From: Mesorhabditis belari
Lineage: Eukaryota; Nematoda; Chromadorea; Rhabditida; Rhabditidae
Reading direction: 5' to 3'
Length of the DNA stretch: 64,000 nucleotides
NCBI GenBank assembly: GCA_958450365.1
Contig: CAUEEP010000923.1
Location: 1,195,501 to 1,259,500 of the forward strand
Each line of letters opens with the position of its first letter. Position 1 is the stretch's first letter. This document shows, one piece after another, positions 33,261-44,300 of the stretch. Under the pieces are notes generated by a model. The model ran no database searches. It saw nothing but the letters and a program-made list of their open reading frames with translations, and was not told where the DNA came from. Both the position numbers and the translations under genes were made by a program.

Positions 33261-34113
33261 TTCTTAGCAATATGAGCTAAATAGCAATATGAGCTAAATA
33301 GCAATAGGGCTAATCCCTTAGCAATATTTTTGTAAACAAACCCTTTCTAATGGACTTAAATTATCCATTTTCACATAAAAAAAATCAACATTTGTTTTCC
33401 CTTTTCAAAATTACAAATTCAAAATTCAAAACCAAGAAAAACTATGCATTAGACATTTTCCTTATAAAAGCAAGGTGAAAAGGGGAAAACGAAGAGTTCA
33501 GTGCGCTAGAAAGGCTGCTTTTTCTAGCACAAAGTACAGATAAAGGATTTGAGTATATAATTTTATAATACTTTCAAAAATCGGATCAAAACCAGATCAT
33601 TTTCACGTGTTAGTTTTCGGTTGAGTAACGTAATTTCTTATTAAAACTCGACAGTGAAACAAAAAAAAGGATTATAAAATAACACAAAACCAGTCTTGTT
33701 TATCATTTGTGAGATTCACGTGAATGAGATTTGTTTAGAAGGTTTAGAATGGGATTTTTATCTCGAGTTGAGTGCATTTTCAAGGTTATTTTGCGGTCAT
33801 GGCTAACACAATGACATCATTTGACGAAAAAAAAAATGGATAACATTTGCAGGGAATGGTAAACAATTTTAAAGCAGGCTATTTATGAGTGACGGTTGTT
33901 GATAAGAGAAATTCGAGAACAACCAAATATACTGCAGGGAAATATTAAGTATTTCGTACTTGTCGATTTTGAACCCCACTTCTTGACTCAATAAAATGAA
34001 TAGCTTCAATAGAATGCTAAAATAAAGTTTATTATCAGTAAAATGAATATCTCTAATTGATTGGCCGACCTCGAAAACCACCGGCTACAAATTCACAGCT
34101 GAATATCTTCTTT

Positions 34114-34462
34114 TTAGACAATCTACAAAAGAAAAATGACTGGCACTGAGTTCTTTGTGCGGCTGCGTAATCGCTCACCGTCTGGCACACGTCTCTGAGG
34201 GATAGCCGTTCCTTTCCAAGCAATTCCAATCTGTTATTGAGCGGAGGAGCCATGTTTCCCGTTTCGGAGCGCACTATGCCCAAAACCCCAGGACCAATTC
34301 CGGGCTTAAATTTTGCTATACCTTTGCTTTTGCTACAAATGCTACAGATTCGGCATCCTTTTTCACAGGGTATGTCTTCCTCAAGAACTCTTGCAATTTT
34401 CTACCTGCAAGCCAATAATAAATCTCGGCGCTAAAAGCACTTCTCCCAGTGTGATCCCTGGA
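34114..34462 (-). CDS. Tentative three-exon gene end, unknown
   Basis: Minus-strand exons 34462-34405, 34273-34179 and 34122-34114 join in phase and end at TAA. They would encode a C-terminal piece containing AFSAEIYYWLA, then MAPPLNNRLELLGKERLSL, ending RDVCQTIV. The 56-bp last intron has a GTGAGC donor and TTTTGTAG acceptor. The first acceptor is weak and no further upstream exon was found. The C-terminal TIV would fit a PDZ ligand, but this is only a pattern. It may be spurious. Confidence 0.3.
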
Positions 34463-35524
34463 CTGGCAGCGGTCCAAGCAGAAAAAAAGGGGAGAAAAGA
34501 GTCAACAATGGAAGACGATTAGAACACACGGCTTTCTTCTTTTTGTCGAATTGATGGAGAAAAAAGTTCGACTTGATTCCTCAATCACTCACTTGGGATC
34601 TCGGGGATCGGGGAATCCGCTTGATTTGACCAATTGTTCATGGGTTTTCTCGGGATCAAGAGTTAAGAGTTTAACTGATATAAAACCGGGGACTTGATGT
34701 AATTTCGAAAAATTTCAAAGTGGCTTTAAATTTGCAATTTCCCACACAACTTCCATTGAATGGGGGCTGTCACGCAGTTTCCCATGCGGAATTGCGTGGC
34801 GGTTCTTTTCAAAGGAATTTTGTGGGGGGAAAATCGAAAAATTTGGAGTGAAATTCTTGAAATTACATACAGTTAAACCTGGAGCTAGTTGTTAAATGTA
34901 AATTTTTTGGTTTAGATTTAAATCCTTGAATTGTTGAATTCAAGTAATCAACTTTTCTTTAAACAATCATTTGTTTATTTACAAAACTTGGTGTCGAGCT
35001 GGCTATCAATTAGAGAAAGACGGGCTGGCAACAATTGCAGCTTGAGTTTTTTCGATAACACGAGTTATATTGCAAAAAAAAAAACGAAGAGAACGGGGAA
35101 GTGAAATGGAATGAATTGGAAAGGAAAAGAAAGTAGACAAATGGGTAAATATTGTTCTCAAATGGTGAGCTTTCAAAGACAAAAAACAAGTTGCTTGGAA
35201 GAAACGAGTTGAATGTCACGCTGCAGCTGATCCAATTTTTAGTCTTTTAAGCAAAATTCAGCAAAACTTTTTATTCTAATTTTCTTGTCAACTTTTTTAT
35301 TCAAATTGACAAGTGCATCTACATTAACTATACATTAACAAAAATGTTAATGTACAGCAAAAAATAATGGCCATAAAGATTCTAAATATAGATTATTACA
35401 AAATATAGAATTTTTTTAAAGAATTCCCTTCTTTAAAATATCTGATTTGGATCATTTAGTCGACTTTTCGGGTTCTCGATTTTGCTTTCATTTTGTGCTG
35501 AAAATGCGTTAGATCCTATAGACT

Positions 35525-37501
35525 TTAGTTCTTAAAACACACGATTTTCTGCTCCTCTTCTCCACCTTCATCATCTGATCGAATATCTTTCACTTCACCT
35601 CCCGTAATTGTTCGAATGACAATCTGTAAAATTAAATTATCATCAATTTAGTGACCTTAAACTGACCTTGGCAATCGTTATCGTCCAGAAGATATGAAGA
35701 ATGAGAAGCACTGCTAATAAAATAATGAGAATTCGAGGCACGTACGGAGTCTGAAATCTAATGGATTAATGCATAATTTTTTTTTTGAATACTTGATAAG
35801 TATCGTAGACTTTGTAATCGGGATGAATACAGTTGGCAGCCTCGAAAATAGCGGATCGAATCACGACAAATGGGTAATAGATGAGCCGTGTGAGAATCCA
35901 ACTAAAGGTTTATTAGATAACAATTTTTACATGTTACTCTAGAAAATCACCAAAATAAGTCAAGTTATTGTTGCGATCAACAAACAAAAAATCTTGCCTC
36001 AGCATAAAAAGCGTGAAGAAAACATCGGTGAGCGTCTTGTGACAATTTGAATAGCGAAACAGTTTCCCAGCTTCAAGTAATATATCAGCGACATCGTGCG
36101 AGATCAGAACGAGAGTGCCAATCTGAAAAATAACATACTTTATTAAGTAAACTCTTGAGCTTTATCTCTTATTTTACTATTTTTACACCAAAGAACTCAC
36201 CCGAATGAAATTGATGGTCCACGAAACGGATAAGAGTCCGATGGTGACAAAATGGTGAATGATGAGCTCCCAAAAGTCCGAACGTTTAACATCAAAGAAA
36301 GCGCTGAGAAGAAGTGAATAGTAGAAAGACGTTTCAATCATGTAGTACCACCTGGAAATTGATAAAGTTTAAGTTTAACTGATCGATAAAGTTTAATTTG
36401 AATAAATCCACGACAAGATAATACATTTTTTTCTCTGTCGGTTTGTTTATATCGATTTTCATAAAGAAAACTTTTCGTTTTTACAATCAGAAAACAACTT
36501 TAGTGCTAAAATGATCCCTAAAACCACTAGCATACACCCAGGAAACGTCTGTAAACCAGCATCCAGCGCCCGCTCAAAATAAGCTTTATCTTCGTGTTTT
36601 AAATAAACAATGATTACAAAATAGACCCACCAAACAGATCGATCAACGGTGTGAAACGGGTAACCAATCCAGCTTTCTTTTACATTCCAAAGCCAAGGCT
36701 TTTCCTAAAAATTTAGCAGTTATTACAATTGCGCTTTTAAACCAACCCAAAGTATAATAAGACCGTAAATCCAAGAGAATGTATAGAAGCTGAATCGCCA
36801 AAAGCCTTCCAAGACTCGTTTTTGCCTCGTGTTTTTGAAAAGTAACGTTACTTGCTTGTATCTGATGTAGCTCTTTTGTTTACCTTGCAAAGCCACCAGA
36901 AATATGCTGTAGAACATTGGGTATCACTGGACCGCTGGCGTATCCAAATAGGTGACCAGCGGGGATACCTAAATGAAATGATTGACTTGATTGAAAGAGT
37001 AAACCAACCAACACAAGACTCCCAGGAAAGTCGCAAGATGAGGAAGGGAATGGCTCCGTAAGGGGCTCGAAAGATTTCAGTCAGTTCATAGCCGCTAGCC
37101 ACCTGTAAACTATGAGATAGGTTTAAGTATAGGTGTACAAAGTACTTTTGTCTATAACTTTTCATAGACTTGTCTAATTTTCACGATTTTAGTGGTAATC
37201 GATAGAGAATGTTCTCCCGCATCGAATGACACTAAAATCATGCAAATTACAAAAAGTTATAGCCAAAAGCTACACCTATATCCGTTTGGGGACTGTGGTT
37301 CGAGGACTCAAAAAGTAATTTTTTAAAGAAAAATGGGCAAGACTTTTCTGATAAGACTTTTCTACCTGATAGGACTGAGGGATGGGCACAAATATTTGCG
37401 AGATTTATAACAGAATCATACTGAAAAGCTTCACCAACTTGCATCTCCGACCATGTCATGTTCCACGGGAGCCAGTAGTCAGGATGAAGTGCCCCTCTCA
37501 T
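35525..37501 (-). CDS. Ceramide synthase (Lag1/TLC family)
   Basis: Ten exons join in phase: 37501-37439, 37102-37009, 36968-36884, 36825-36747, 36704-36631, 36351-36201, 36122-35998, 35901-35793, 35750-35667, 35623-35525, giving 320 residues. The enzyme N-acylates sphingoid bases with acyl-CoA in the ER membrane. Visible are the N-terminal LPWNMTWSEM, then WIGYPFHTVD, the Lag1 motif with catalytic HH at residues 164-165 (SDFWELIIHHFVTIGLLS), HDxxD at 191-195, several membrane helices, and an acidic tail with RSDDEGGEE like the phosphorylated tails of animal enzymes. No Hox-like domain is seen. The start follows a TTTAG acceptor directly, suggesting trans-splicing. Exon 7 uses a GC donor (AG|GCAAGA). 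The C. elegans counterparts are hyl-1, hyl-2 and lagr-1; which one is not settled. Confidence 0.93.
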
Positions 37502-37787
37502 CTAAATGAAATAACATTATCCATATAATAATATTAGTCAAGAATTTCTAAAGATTAGATTTCAATATAAGCAACTAAATTGATTTCAATAGAGTGAACA
37601 ATGTTTTGTCTAGAGAAGGGGAAAATGTGCATAAAAAAAGGGGGATCGCGCAAATGTTTATAAGAAAAGAATGTTTAGAAAAAGTTGTAGCTAAGCTTTA
37701 GAATTTTGAGGAATTTAGAAATTTGATAATATCAATGCATTACTAACAACAACAACAACAACAAAAACTAAAGCTTTTGTGTGATTT

Positions 37788-37895
37788 TCAATAAGTGTAC
37801 AACGGAAAAAAGGTGATTTGACTACTTAAACGGCTACTATTTCAGAATTTCTTGCAGAAACTTCAGAAAGTTTTTCCGTTGTACACCTATTGGCA
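37788..37895. repeat. Small inverted repeat, about 105 bp
   Basis: The ends AAGTGTACAACGGAAAAA and TTTTTCCGTTGTACACCT pair; it is probably a MITE. Confidence 0.7.
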
Positions 37896-38020
37896 ATCAG
37901 ATTGATAAATGAGCAGCTTTAGTGACAAGGGAAAGTAACAAGGCTGAGGTAGTCAAATGACATAAGCCATATACTCCTATCAGTCCCTATATAAAGATTC
38001 TTTCGCCAGCCCGAAAGCCG

Positions 38021-38091
38021 TGCTTGTGGTGTAGTGGGTAAAAGTCTTGCTGCCAAAACAAGGTATTGATATTCTGCTCGGGTTCGATCCC
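38021..38091 (+). other. tRNA-like sequence
   Basis: GGTGTAGTGGGTAAAAGT and GGGTTCGATCC resemble A and B boxes, with a CTTG/CAAG stem around a loop containing CCA between. The acceptor stem does not form. It is a relative of the better-preserved 38489-38560 sequence, and probably a tRNA relic. Confidence 0.4.
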
Positions 38092-38226
38092 TTCGTTTTG
38101 TTTTCATTTCATTTTGTTGTTTAAAATTCGAATTCGCTCAAATTATTTATCTATTTTAACTTTACAATAAGTATTATTGTAAAGTTTAATTGAAAACAAG
38201 CAAAATAATTGATAAAAAGAAAAATT

Positions 38227-38313
38227 GTGAGTTTATGGCCTTAGCTTCATCTTTAGCAAGATATCCTTAGCAAGATGGCCTTAGCAAGATGAAGCTAAAG
38301 CCATAAACTCACC
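38227..38313. repeat. Short inverted repeat
   Basis: GTGAGTTTATGGCCTTAGCT at the left pairs with the reverse complement ending AAGCCATAAACTCAC; the centre repeats TTAGCAAGATGGCC. Confidence 0.8.
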
Positions 38314-38488
38314 ATTTTTCAATCTTCTCGGCTTAACCAAATCTAGTAATGAAATCTAGAACTTAAAAATTCAATCGTTTTATGTAAAGTACAGGAGGTG
38401 ATCGAAATCCAAATCGGGACTTTCGAGAATTTTTTTGGTATTGTAGCTTTAATTTTGTGTGTACTCACAAAGAAAGAGAAAGAGATCA

Positions 38489-38560
38489 GGGCCCTCATGG
38501 TGTATTGGTTAAGTTCTCACTTCCAAACTGAGGGTGTGGGGTTCGGCCCCCCTAGGGTTC
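38489..38560 (+). tRNA. tRNA-like gene, anticodon loop reads CCA (Trp-type), doubtful function
   Basis: It is exactly 72 nt long. All seven acceptor pairs form between GGGCCCT and AGGGTTC (two G-U). The D arm TGGTGTATTGGTTAAGT and the T arm with GGTTCGGCC are present. The anticodon loop TTCCAAA has U33 and A37 with CCA in register. Weak points are a C-C mismatch in the anticodon stem and an unpaired end of the T stem. It could be a divergent tRNA, a pseudo-tRNA or a tRNA-headed SINE. Three related sequences lie in the window. Confidence 0.4.
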
Positions 38561-38897
38561 TCTTCCCTAGCCCGTGCGCCCAGACTAGAGGTCTCTTCTC
38601 TAGAGCTGACTAGAGATCCCTTCTCTAGCGGAGTTCACTCTTCCACTGGGTTGGCCCATTCATGGCTTGAGGTTATTAAAGCAAGAAGCCTATCTTCTAT
38701 CTATCTTCTTTTCTCCCCGCCTCCACATCGCCGAGTAAAATATCTCATCTTTCTCTATGTATTTATGTGTAGATTTGTGTATTGTCTGACTGATTACGCT
38801 TTATTTCATGTCCTGAATAAAGTATGAATATAATATATATTTTATATTCTCACCCGGTGCACAAAACAAAACCGCGCGAAACAAGGTTTAAAAAAAT

Positions 38898-39590
38898 GCG
38901 TTTTCATGATGAAATCTCTTCTAATATATACCATTTGACGTAGAATTTTTTGCTGAGTTCAAAAATGATAATGTTTTTGAAAGTCGTCTTACAAATCTTT
39001 GACCATTTCACTTTAAAATCGTTAAAACAGGATCGTTTTCACTCAGAAAAAGTCGATTTTCAAAAAAATTTGTAAGACGGATTTGAACAACGTTATCATT
39101 TTTGAAATCAACACAAAATTCTGTGTCGAATTGTATAGAGTAGAAGAGATTTCGGGGGTGAGACAAATGCGACCTTTTTTTGCGCACCTGGACATTTGCG
39201 CACCTTTTTTTTGCTGGAAAAGGCCTTAGGCAAGGCCGTAGAGCTTCGAAAATATTTCCACATAAGGAAATCGTATGCGTAGATTCCGAATTTCGATAAA
39301 TCAGACCTCGTTGACACGTCAAATTTGGGCTAAAAGGCAAAAGCTGCGGAAAAGTGTTAAGTTGCGTAGTTTTTGCCTTTTAGCCCAAATTTGACGTGTC
39401 AGCGAGGTCTGATTTATCGAAATTCGGAATCTACGTATACGATTCCCTTCTATGAAAACATTTTTGAAGCTCTATGGCCTTGCCTAAGGCCTTTTCCAGC
39501 AAAAAAAAAAGGTGCGCAAATGTCCAGGTGCGCAAAAAAAAGGTCGCATTTGTCCCACCCCCGAGATTTCATCAAAAAACGCGTTTTTGA
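38898..39590. mobile_element. Large palindromic element interrupted by another
   Basis: The inner arms 39139-39340 and 39373-39575 are near-perfect inverses (for example GTCTGATTTATCGAAATTCG), with the centre at about 39355. The outer end of the right arm (GATTTCATCAAAAAACGCG) finds its partner not next to the left arm but at 38898-38922, because about 215 bp have been inserted at 38922-39139. Confidence 0.8.
38922..39139. mobile_element. Nested MITE in the left arm of the 38.9-39.6-kb palindrome
   Basis: The ends CTTCTAATATATACCATTTG and its imperfect inverse (ending GTATAGAGTAGAAG) pair over about 85 bp, with the shared core TTCAAAAATGATAA. It separates the two parts of the outer element's left arm. 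Confidence 0.7.
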
Positions 39591-39835
39591 TGTGCTTGTT
39601 GTTGTTGTTGTTTGTTGTTGACCTCACTTTTCATTATAGTGCTAATAAGTTTTCGAAAACGTGGAAACTTTCGAAAGCTACCGTAATCTTGCCTCTAGTT
39701 TTATTCAATTGATCTATTTCTTTCCGAAAGTTGAAACGTTTTAGAAAAGGGATTCGATTAGGTCTTGACCAATTCCCAAACATTTTTCCAAGTCACATGG
39801 TCACAGACTCAACGTTTATTTTTCTGTTTTTTCAG

Positions 39836-39874
39836 GTTCCAATGATGATTTCTCTTGAGTGGACTGCACAGTGA
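39836..39874 (+). CDS. Orphan candidate terminal exon
   Basis: After a strong TTTTTTCAG acceptor, 13 codons (PMMISLEWTAQ after Val) end in TGA. It enters in phase 0, which fits the exit of the candidate exon at 31005-31050, but 8.8 kb and an opposite-strand gene lie between. The function is unknown. Confidence 0.2.
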   Translation, partial: VPMMISLEWTAQ

Positions 39875-40370
39875 CCAGGAAAAGAATTTTTTTCTAAAAA
39901 AATGAGATTTCTGTGTAGGAGGATGGGTTTTTCTCTTCTCTAAGTTCTATTTGTCTGAAAGTGAATCACGAGAACCCACGTGTCGATTCTTTTCCTTCAA
40001 TCAAACACCACAAAAATAGATCATTCTATTCAGTCTAAAAGTGTTCCAAAAATACTTTTTCTCTACTATTCAAATAGAAAAAAGCTCTTGAGAAAGTTTT
40101 GGAAGAAAAATATTTTTCTTTTTGCTGAAGAAGAACGCTTTTTTTGGGGGACTAGTTTATAAAAAACTTTCCAGTTGTTTTTCAGAGTGTGCCCAGTGTG
40201 CTCAAGTCTAAACGCACCATTTCTTGTGCGCTGAATTATGTTTCCAAATCAACGAAAAGCTGTTAGGGAAAAAATGAAGATGCGTTTACAGATTAAAACA
40301 AAAACATCTTGGCTGTGCAGAAAAGTAGCTCTTTTCTGTGAAATCTTATTTGATGCTTTGATTTTGAATA

Positions 40371-40588
40371 CCGTATTTTCTCTAATAGTAGTGCACCCCG
40401 GTGAGCCGAGTTGGTGACTATTTTACGGTTTCCAAGCTTTTGCAGAAACTCAACACTCAAATCCCCCAATAGCTCTCATCGTCAGCTACATTTTTCGACC
40501 CCACATCGATAGGTCCTGATAAGCGCTTTTCGAGATTTCGAGTAATTTAGGCGACGCTCAGGGTGCACTACTATTAGAGAGAATACGG
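40371..40588. mobile_element. 218-bp CCGTATTTTCTCTAAT-family MITE, complete
   Basis: The ends are CCGTATTTTCTCTAATAGTA and TACTATTAGAGAGAATACGG, flanked by TA on both sides. The interior is the reverse complement of the copy at 27205-27422. Confidence 0.92.
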
Positions 40589-40589
40589 T

Positions 40590-40751
40590 ATTAGGTGTTA
40601 ACCACATCAAACACCAAACCGAAGCTGATCTCGGCGATTCGCGAAGCTTTCGAGAAACAGGGAGAGCTGAGAGACAACGCCGCTTTCGCTCATCAATGAG
40701 AGACATTTTGAGTGAGTGGATAGAAAATACTACTATTAGAGAAAATACGGT
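40590..40751 (+). mobile_element. 3' end fragment of a related transposon with coding remnant
   Basis: It ends with the same TIR (TACTATTAGAGAAAATACGG then TA) but has a different interior that reads KLISAIREAFEKQGELRDNA and runs to a stop. This looks like the last part of a transposase, so it may be a relic of the autonomous partner of the 218-bp family. Confidence 0.5.
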
Positions 40752-41311
40752 ATCTCCGATTCTCTTGTCCTTCCTCTAAAGATCGTTTGTGTGATAAAGA
40801 GAGAAGGAGCCCACTTTGTATTGCTTTTATTTGGCTTTCACACACTGAACCAACGATTGATTCTAATTTTTTGTATCTTCTAGCTAGATTAGTGATTGTG
40901 CTATATTCGGAATCATAAAAATCTAAAAATCATTGCCCCATCGGTACCCTCTCACGTACTGCACATTGGCAATAGTTGATTTTCAGTGAGCCAGCCAGCC
41001 AGCCAGCTATCATTCATGCTTTTATTCATTTTTGAAGCAGAAAGAAGTGAGTAATTGTTAATTGAGAATGATAACATTTTATTTCAAAATATATAGTATA
41101 TATTCTAGTGATTTTCATAGAATAACTAGAGAAAATATTCTTAAATATTCTTTCAAATAAGGATTGCGGCAAGATGTGGGAAGAGAAATCGAGAAGAAAA
41201 GAATCCGTCTGATTGGTCATTTCAATTTGAAACATTGAAATATTTTGTAATTTTGAATATTTTTGATAGAAGATTGAAATTTAATAGAAATTCTCAAGGA
41301 AACCATAAATT

Positions 41312-44300
41312 TCATGGATCTTTTTGCAGAATTTGCGAACCGTGCGGCGTTCGACTCTTCACCAAACCCAATTTGCAGATACATCTGAAAAATGAAATAA
41401 CTTTTCATTATATAACTTCTTCATATAACTTCATTATATAATATTAATTAGAATTAATAATAGATTTTTTAATATAAATAGATATTTATAATCTTTTTAG
41501 ATATTCTTTTTTTACCTATATTGATCGGGAATCTCCAAGAGTGAGTGCACAGCGATTTTCACATCAGCTTCGTCGCCTGGAAATTTATCGATATAACTTT
41601 TAAATATAAAGAGAAATTAGATAAATAAAGATAATGCCAGCACTCAATCTAGTTGAATATTAGATTAGATAAGTTTGAACTAACCTTGAGCGCACTTCAT
41701 AATCTCGTGGAACTCGACGAAATGGAAATTGTCCCAAGCTCGTTTTGGGAGTGATTCGTCGAATACCTGAATGGAGTTTACGATAAGAGGCTAAAGCTTA
41801 ATATATTGGTATCAATGACGCAAGAAATAATTTCAAATCTTGCCCAGGATAATCATCCTTCATCAAAGCTGTTCCTAGGACCAATTTCCAGAAAAAGACA
41901 AGACTAAAGTCAAGCCAAATCAAAGGCTAAGCCAAGACTAAAGTCAGGCCAAGCCAAACCAAAGGCCAAGCCAAGACTAAGGCCAAGTCAAGCCAAGCCA
42001 CTTATTTGTCCAATTTTCCATAAATCCCAGACCAAGGCAAAGCCATGGTTTTAGACCAAATTCAACAGTAAGATTGAAATTCCGGACATTGAAAGCATTG
42101 ACTTTGCTTAGCTTTAGCTTTTTGGAATAGCTCAGCTCCTAATCGCACTCACCCGCATCATGTCCCATGGCCCGTCACCGACACCGACCACGATGATCGA
42201 CAATGGATATTGACAAGCCTGGGAAAATTTGATTTAATTTTGGTATTATTGGCCTAACAGTTAGCTAGTGTTTAGACGAAAGTTTACCCTCAAGCAAACC
42301 GTTTTCCTTCCTAATTTTGTCACTAGTTGGTAATCTTGTTAGAAAAAGTTCAAAAATAGGTTTGATATGGTATTTGATAATGTTATCTCATCCATTTCAT
42401 ATCTTTTAATTGATATCTTTTAATTGATATCTTTCAATCGATATCTTTCAATTGATATCTTCCAATCGATTTCATTCATTCATATCGTTCAATTGATATC
42501 TTTCAATCAATTTCATTCACCTGCACAATTGCTCTCCTTGTCGCTTTCTCATTCGTCACCTGTCCATCGGCGATGATCACCAAAATGTGATACTAAATTT
42601 TGTACTACTAAATTTCGTTTTGTTTATTGTTTTACATCCTGAATCCTTTGACATATTTCAATTGCTTGATAGATGAGTGGAGCGAAATTTGTTGGGCCTG
42701 ACAGGTCAACTGTTGGTGTCACATCGTTATAAACTCTGAAATAATGTAAATGACAAAATAAACTCGGAAATTCAGGGTTTTTCATTGTGAAAAGCTATCA
42801 TATACAAAATACAGCCAATCCGATTCTTTTGTGACTTTTCTTGAGACAAAGGGTCAAACTAAACTCCGCCAATAGGTCCGACTCTGAAAACCGAAGGGCA
42901 CAAATTTTTAACATTAAATCTCATTTGGGAATCATTTACAGAAGAAAAGAGCAAATATATAATAGTGTAAAATCTAAAATTCCTTACTTTAGCACTTCTT
43001 CCAATCCTCTGCAGTCCCCTTCAGCTTTTAAAGGGAAAACACTCCAATCACTCGTTTTCGCGTCACCAAAGCCATAGACGGGAATCGCGTTTGTCGAGGC
43101 GAATGGGGCAAGGGTTCGGCCAAGAATTGTGATCACCTGGAAACACCTTTTTTAAACAGTCAACCAATCAGTCAACCTGTTGATAAGGATTCTTGACGGA
43201 TGGGTGAATCGTGTGCAGAGATTTCCCTCCGAATGAATCCTCGCCTTGATACTTATTCGAGGCTGTGTAGTCGATGCCTGGAATTCAAAAAAGTTTGCAT
43301 TTTGGTTTAAAATCGATGGCTTTTCCTTTGGAAAAAGCTTGTTATCTCACTGGGTACTGAATTTACGAGTTACTGTAGATCTTGTAGGTTACTAGGATGG
43401 GAACAGAGATCAAGTATAACTTTCATCAGGTACTGTGGCTTGAGGTACGCGATCTTCTAGCTTGATCTATGACCCAGTAAATTCTGCAAATTACCACAAC
43501 ACTGATCGATACTGAATATAGCTGCTTCAATATTTCTTCAATTCAACCCACCAAAGATCAAATTCGTGCTCTCGAGGCCAGCTTTAGCCATAGCATTTGA
43601 CAAGGCTTCAAGTGAAGTGACGGAAAGGAGAAGTTCTTGGAGTGACGTCACGCCCATTATCGACAACAAAGAGGATTGTTTACGAAGCTGAAAATGGTAA
43701 CTAGTAGAGATTTTTGGGGATTTTTAGGTTTTCAGACATTGGATGAATAGTGCTGCTGCCTCATAACTTTGTTCAGAGTGTTGTTTGTTTTTTGCCCAAT
43801 TTGATAGAAGAAATGTCAGGCTATATAATGAAAAAGTAGAGGTCAATTGGCTTATTGCTTATATGCTTATTGCAGAGAAATCGAGCTAGGTCTATCACTC
43901 GATTTTCTCAGCAATGGATGAACCAATTTACCTCTACTTACAAGGGAATGAACTGGATTTGATGGCCAAATGGGATGCTATTACGCAGAATTTTCCGCTG
44001 ATTGCAAATCTGCTTTCATTTTTTTTGCTATATATCAGGTTGGCAACTAAATAATGGCCCTTTTCAGTAAAAACAAAAAATTTATTAACAAGATGAACAA
44101 ATATCAACATCAATCCAAAAGGTATTCTCCGTCATTCTTTATTACTTCTTTCCACTTTTGACGGAGCAACTGGATTCCTCTCTTGAAAAATTCTTCTGGT
44201 TGATCGTCAAAGAACTTCTGCACTGAAATTCGGACTTCGTCAAGGTCATTGAACTTTTTCTCGGCTAGAAAGTGTTGCATCGATCGAAAAAGATGGTAAT

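Noticed and set aside
42153..42218. Classical two-C2 copine
   Set aside because: No C2 domain was found anywhere in the 34 exons; the N-terminal membrane segment fits the atypical copine type.
43552..43687. Separate RGLG-like gene starting at the internal ATG in this exon
   Set aside because: The exon is open upstream of that ATG, and the preceding exon chain joins it in phase 0, so a single membrane copine gene is simpler.
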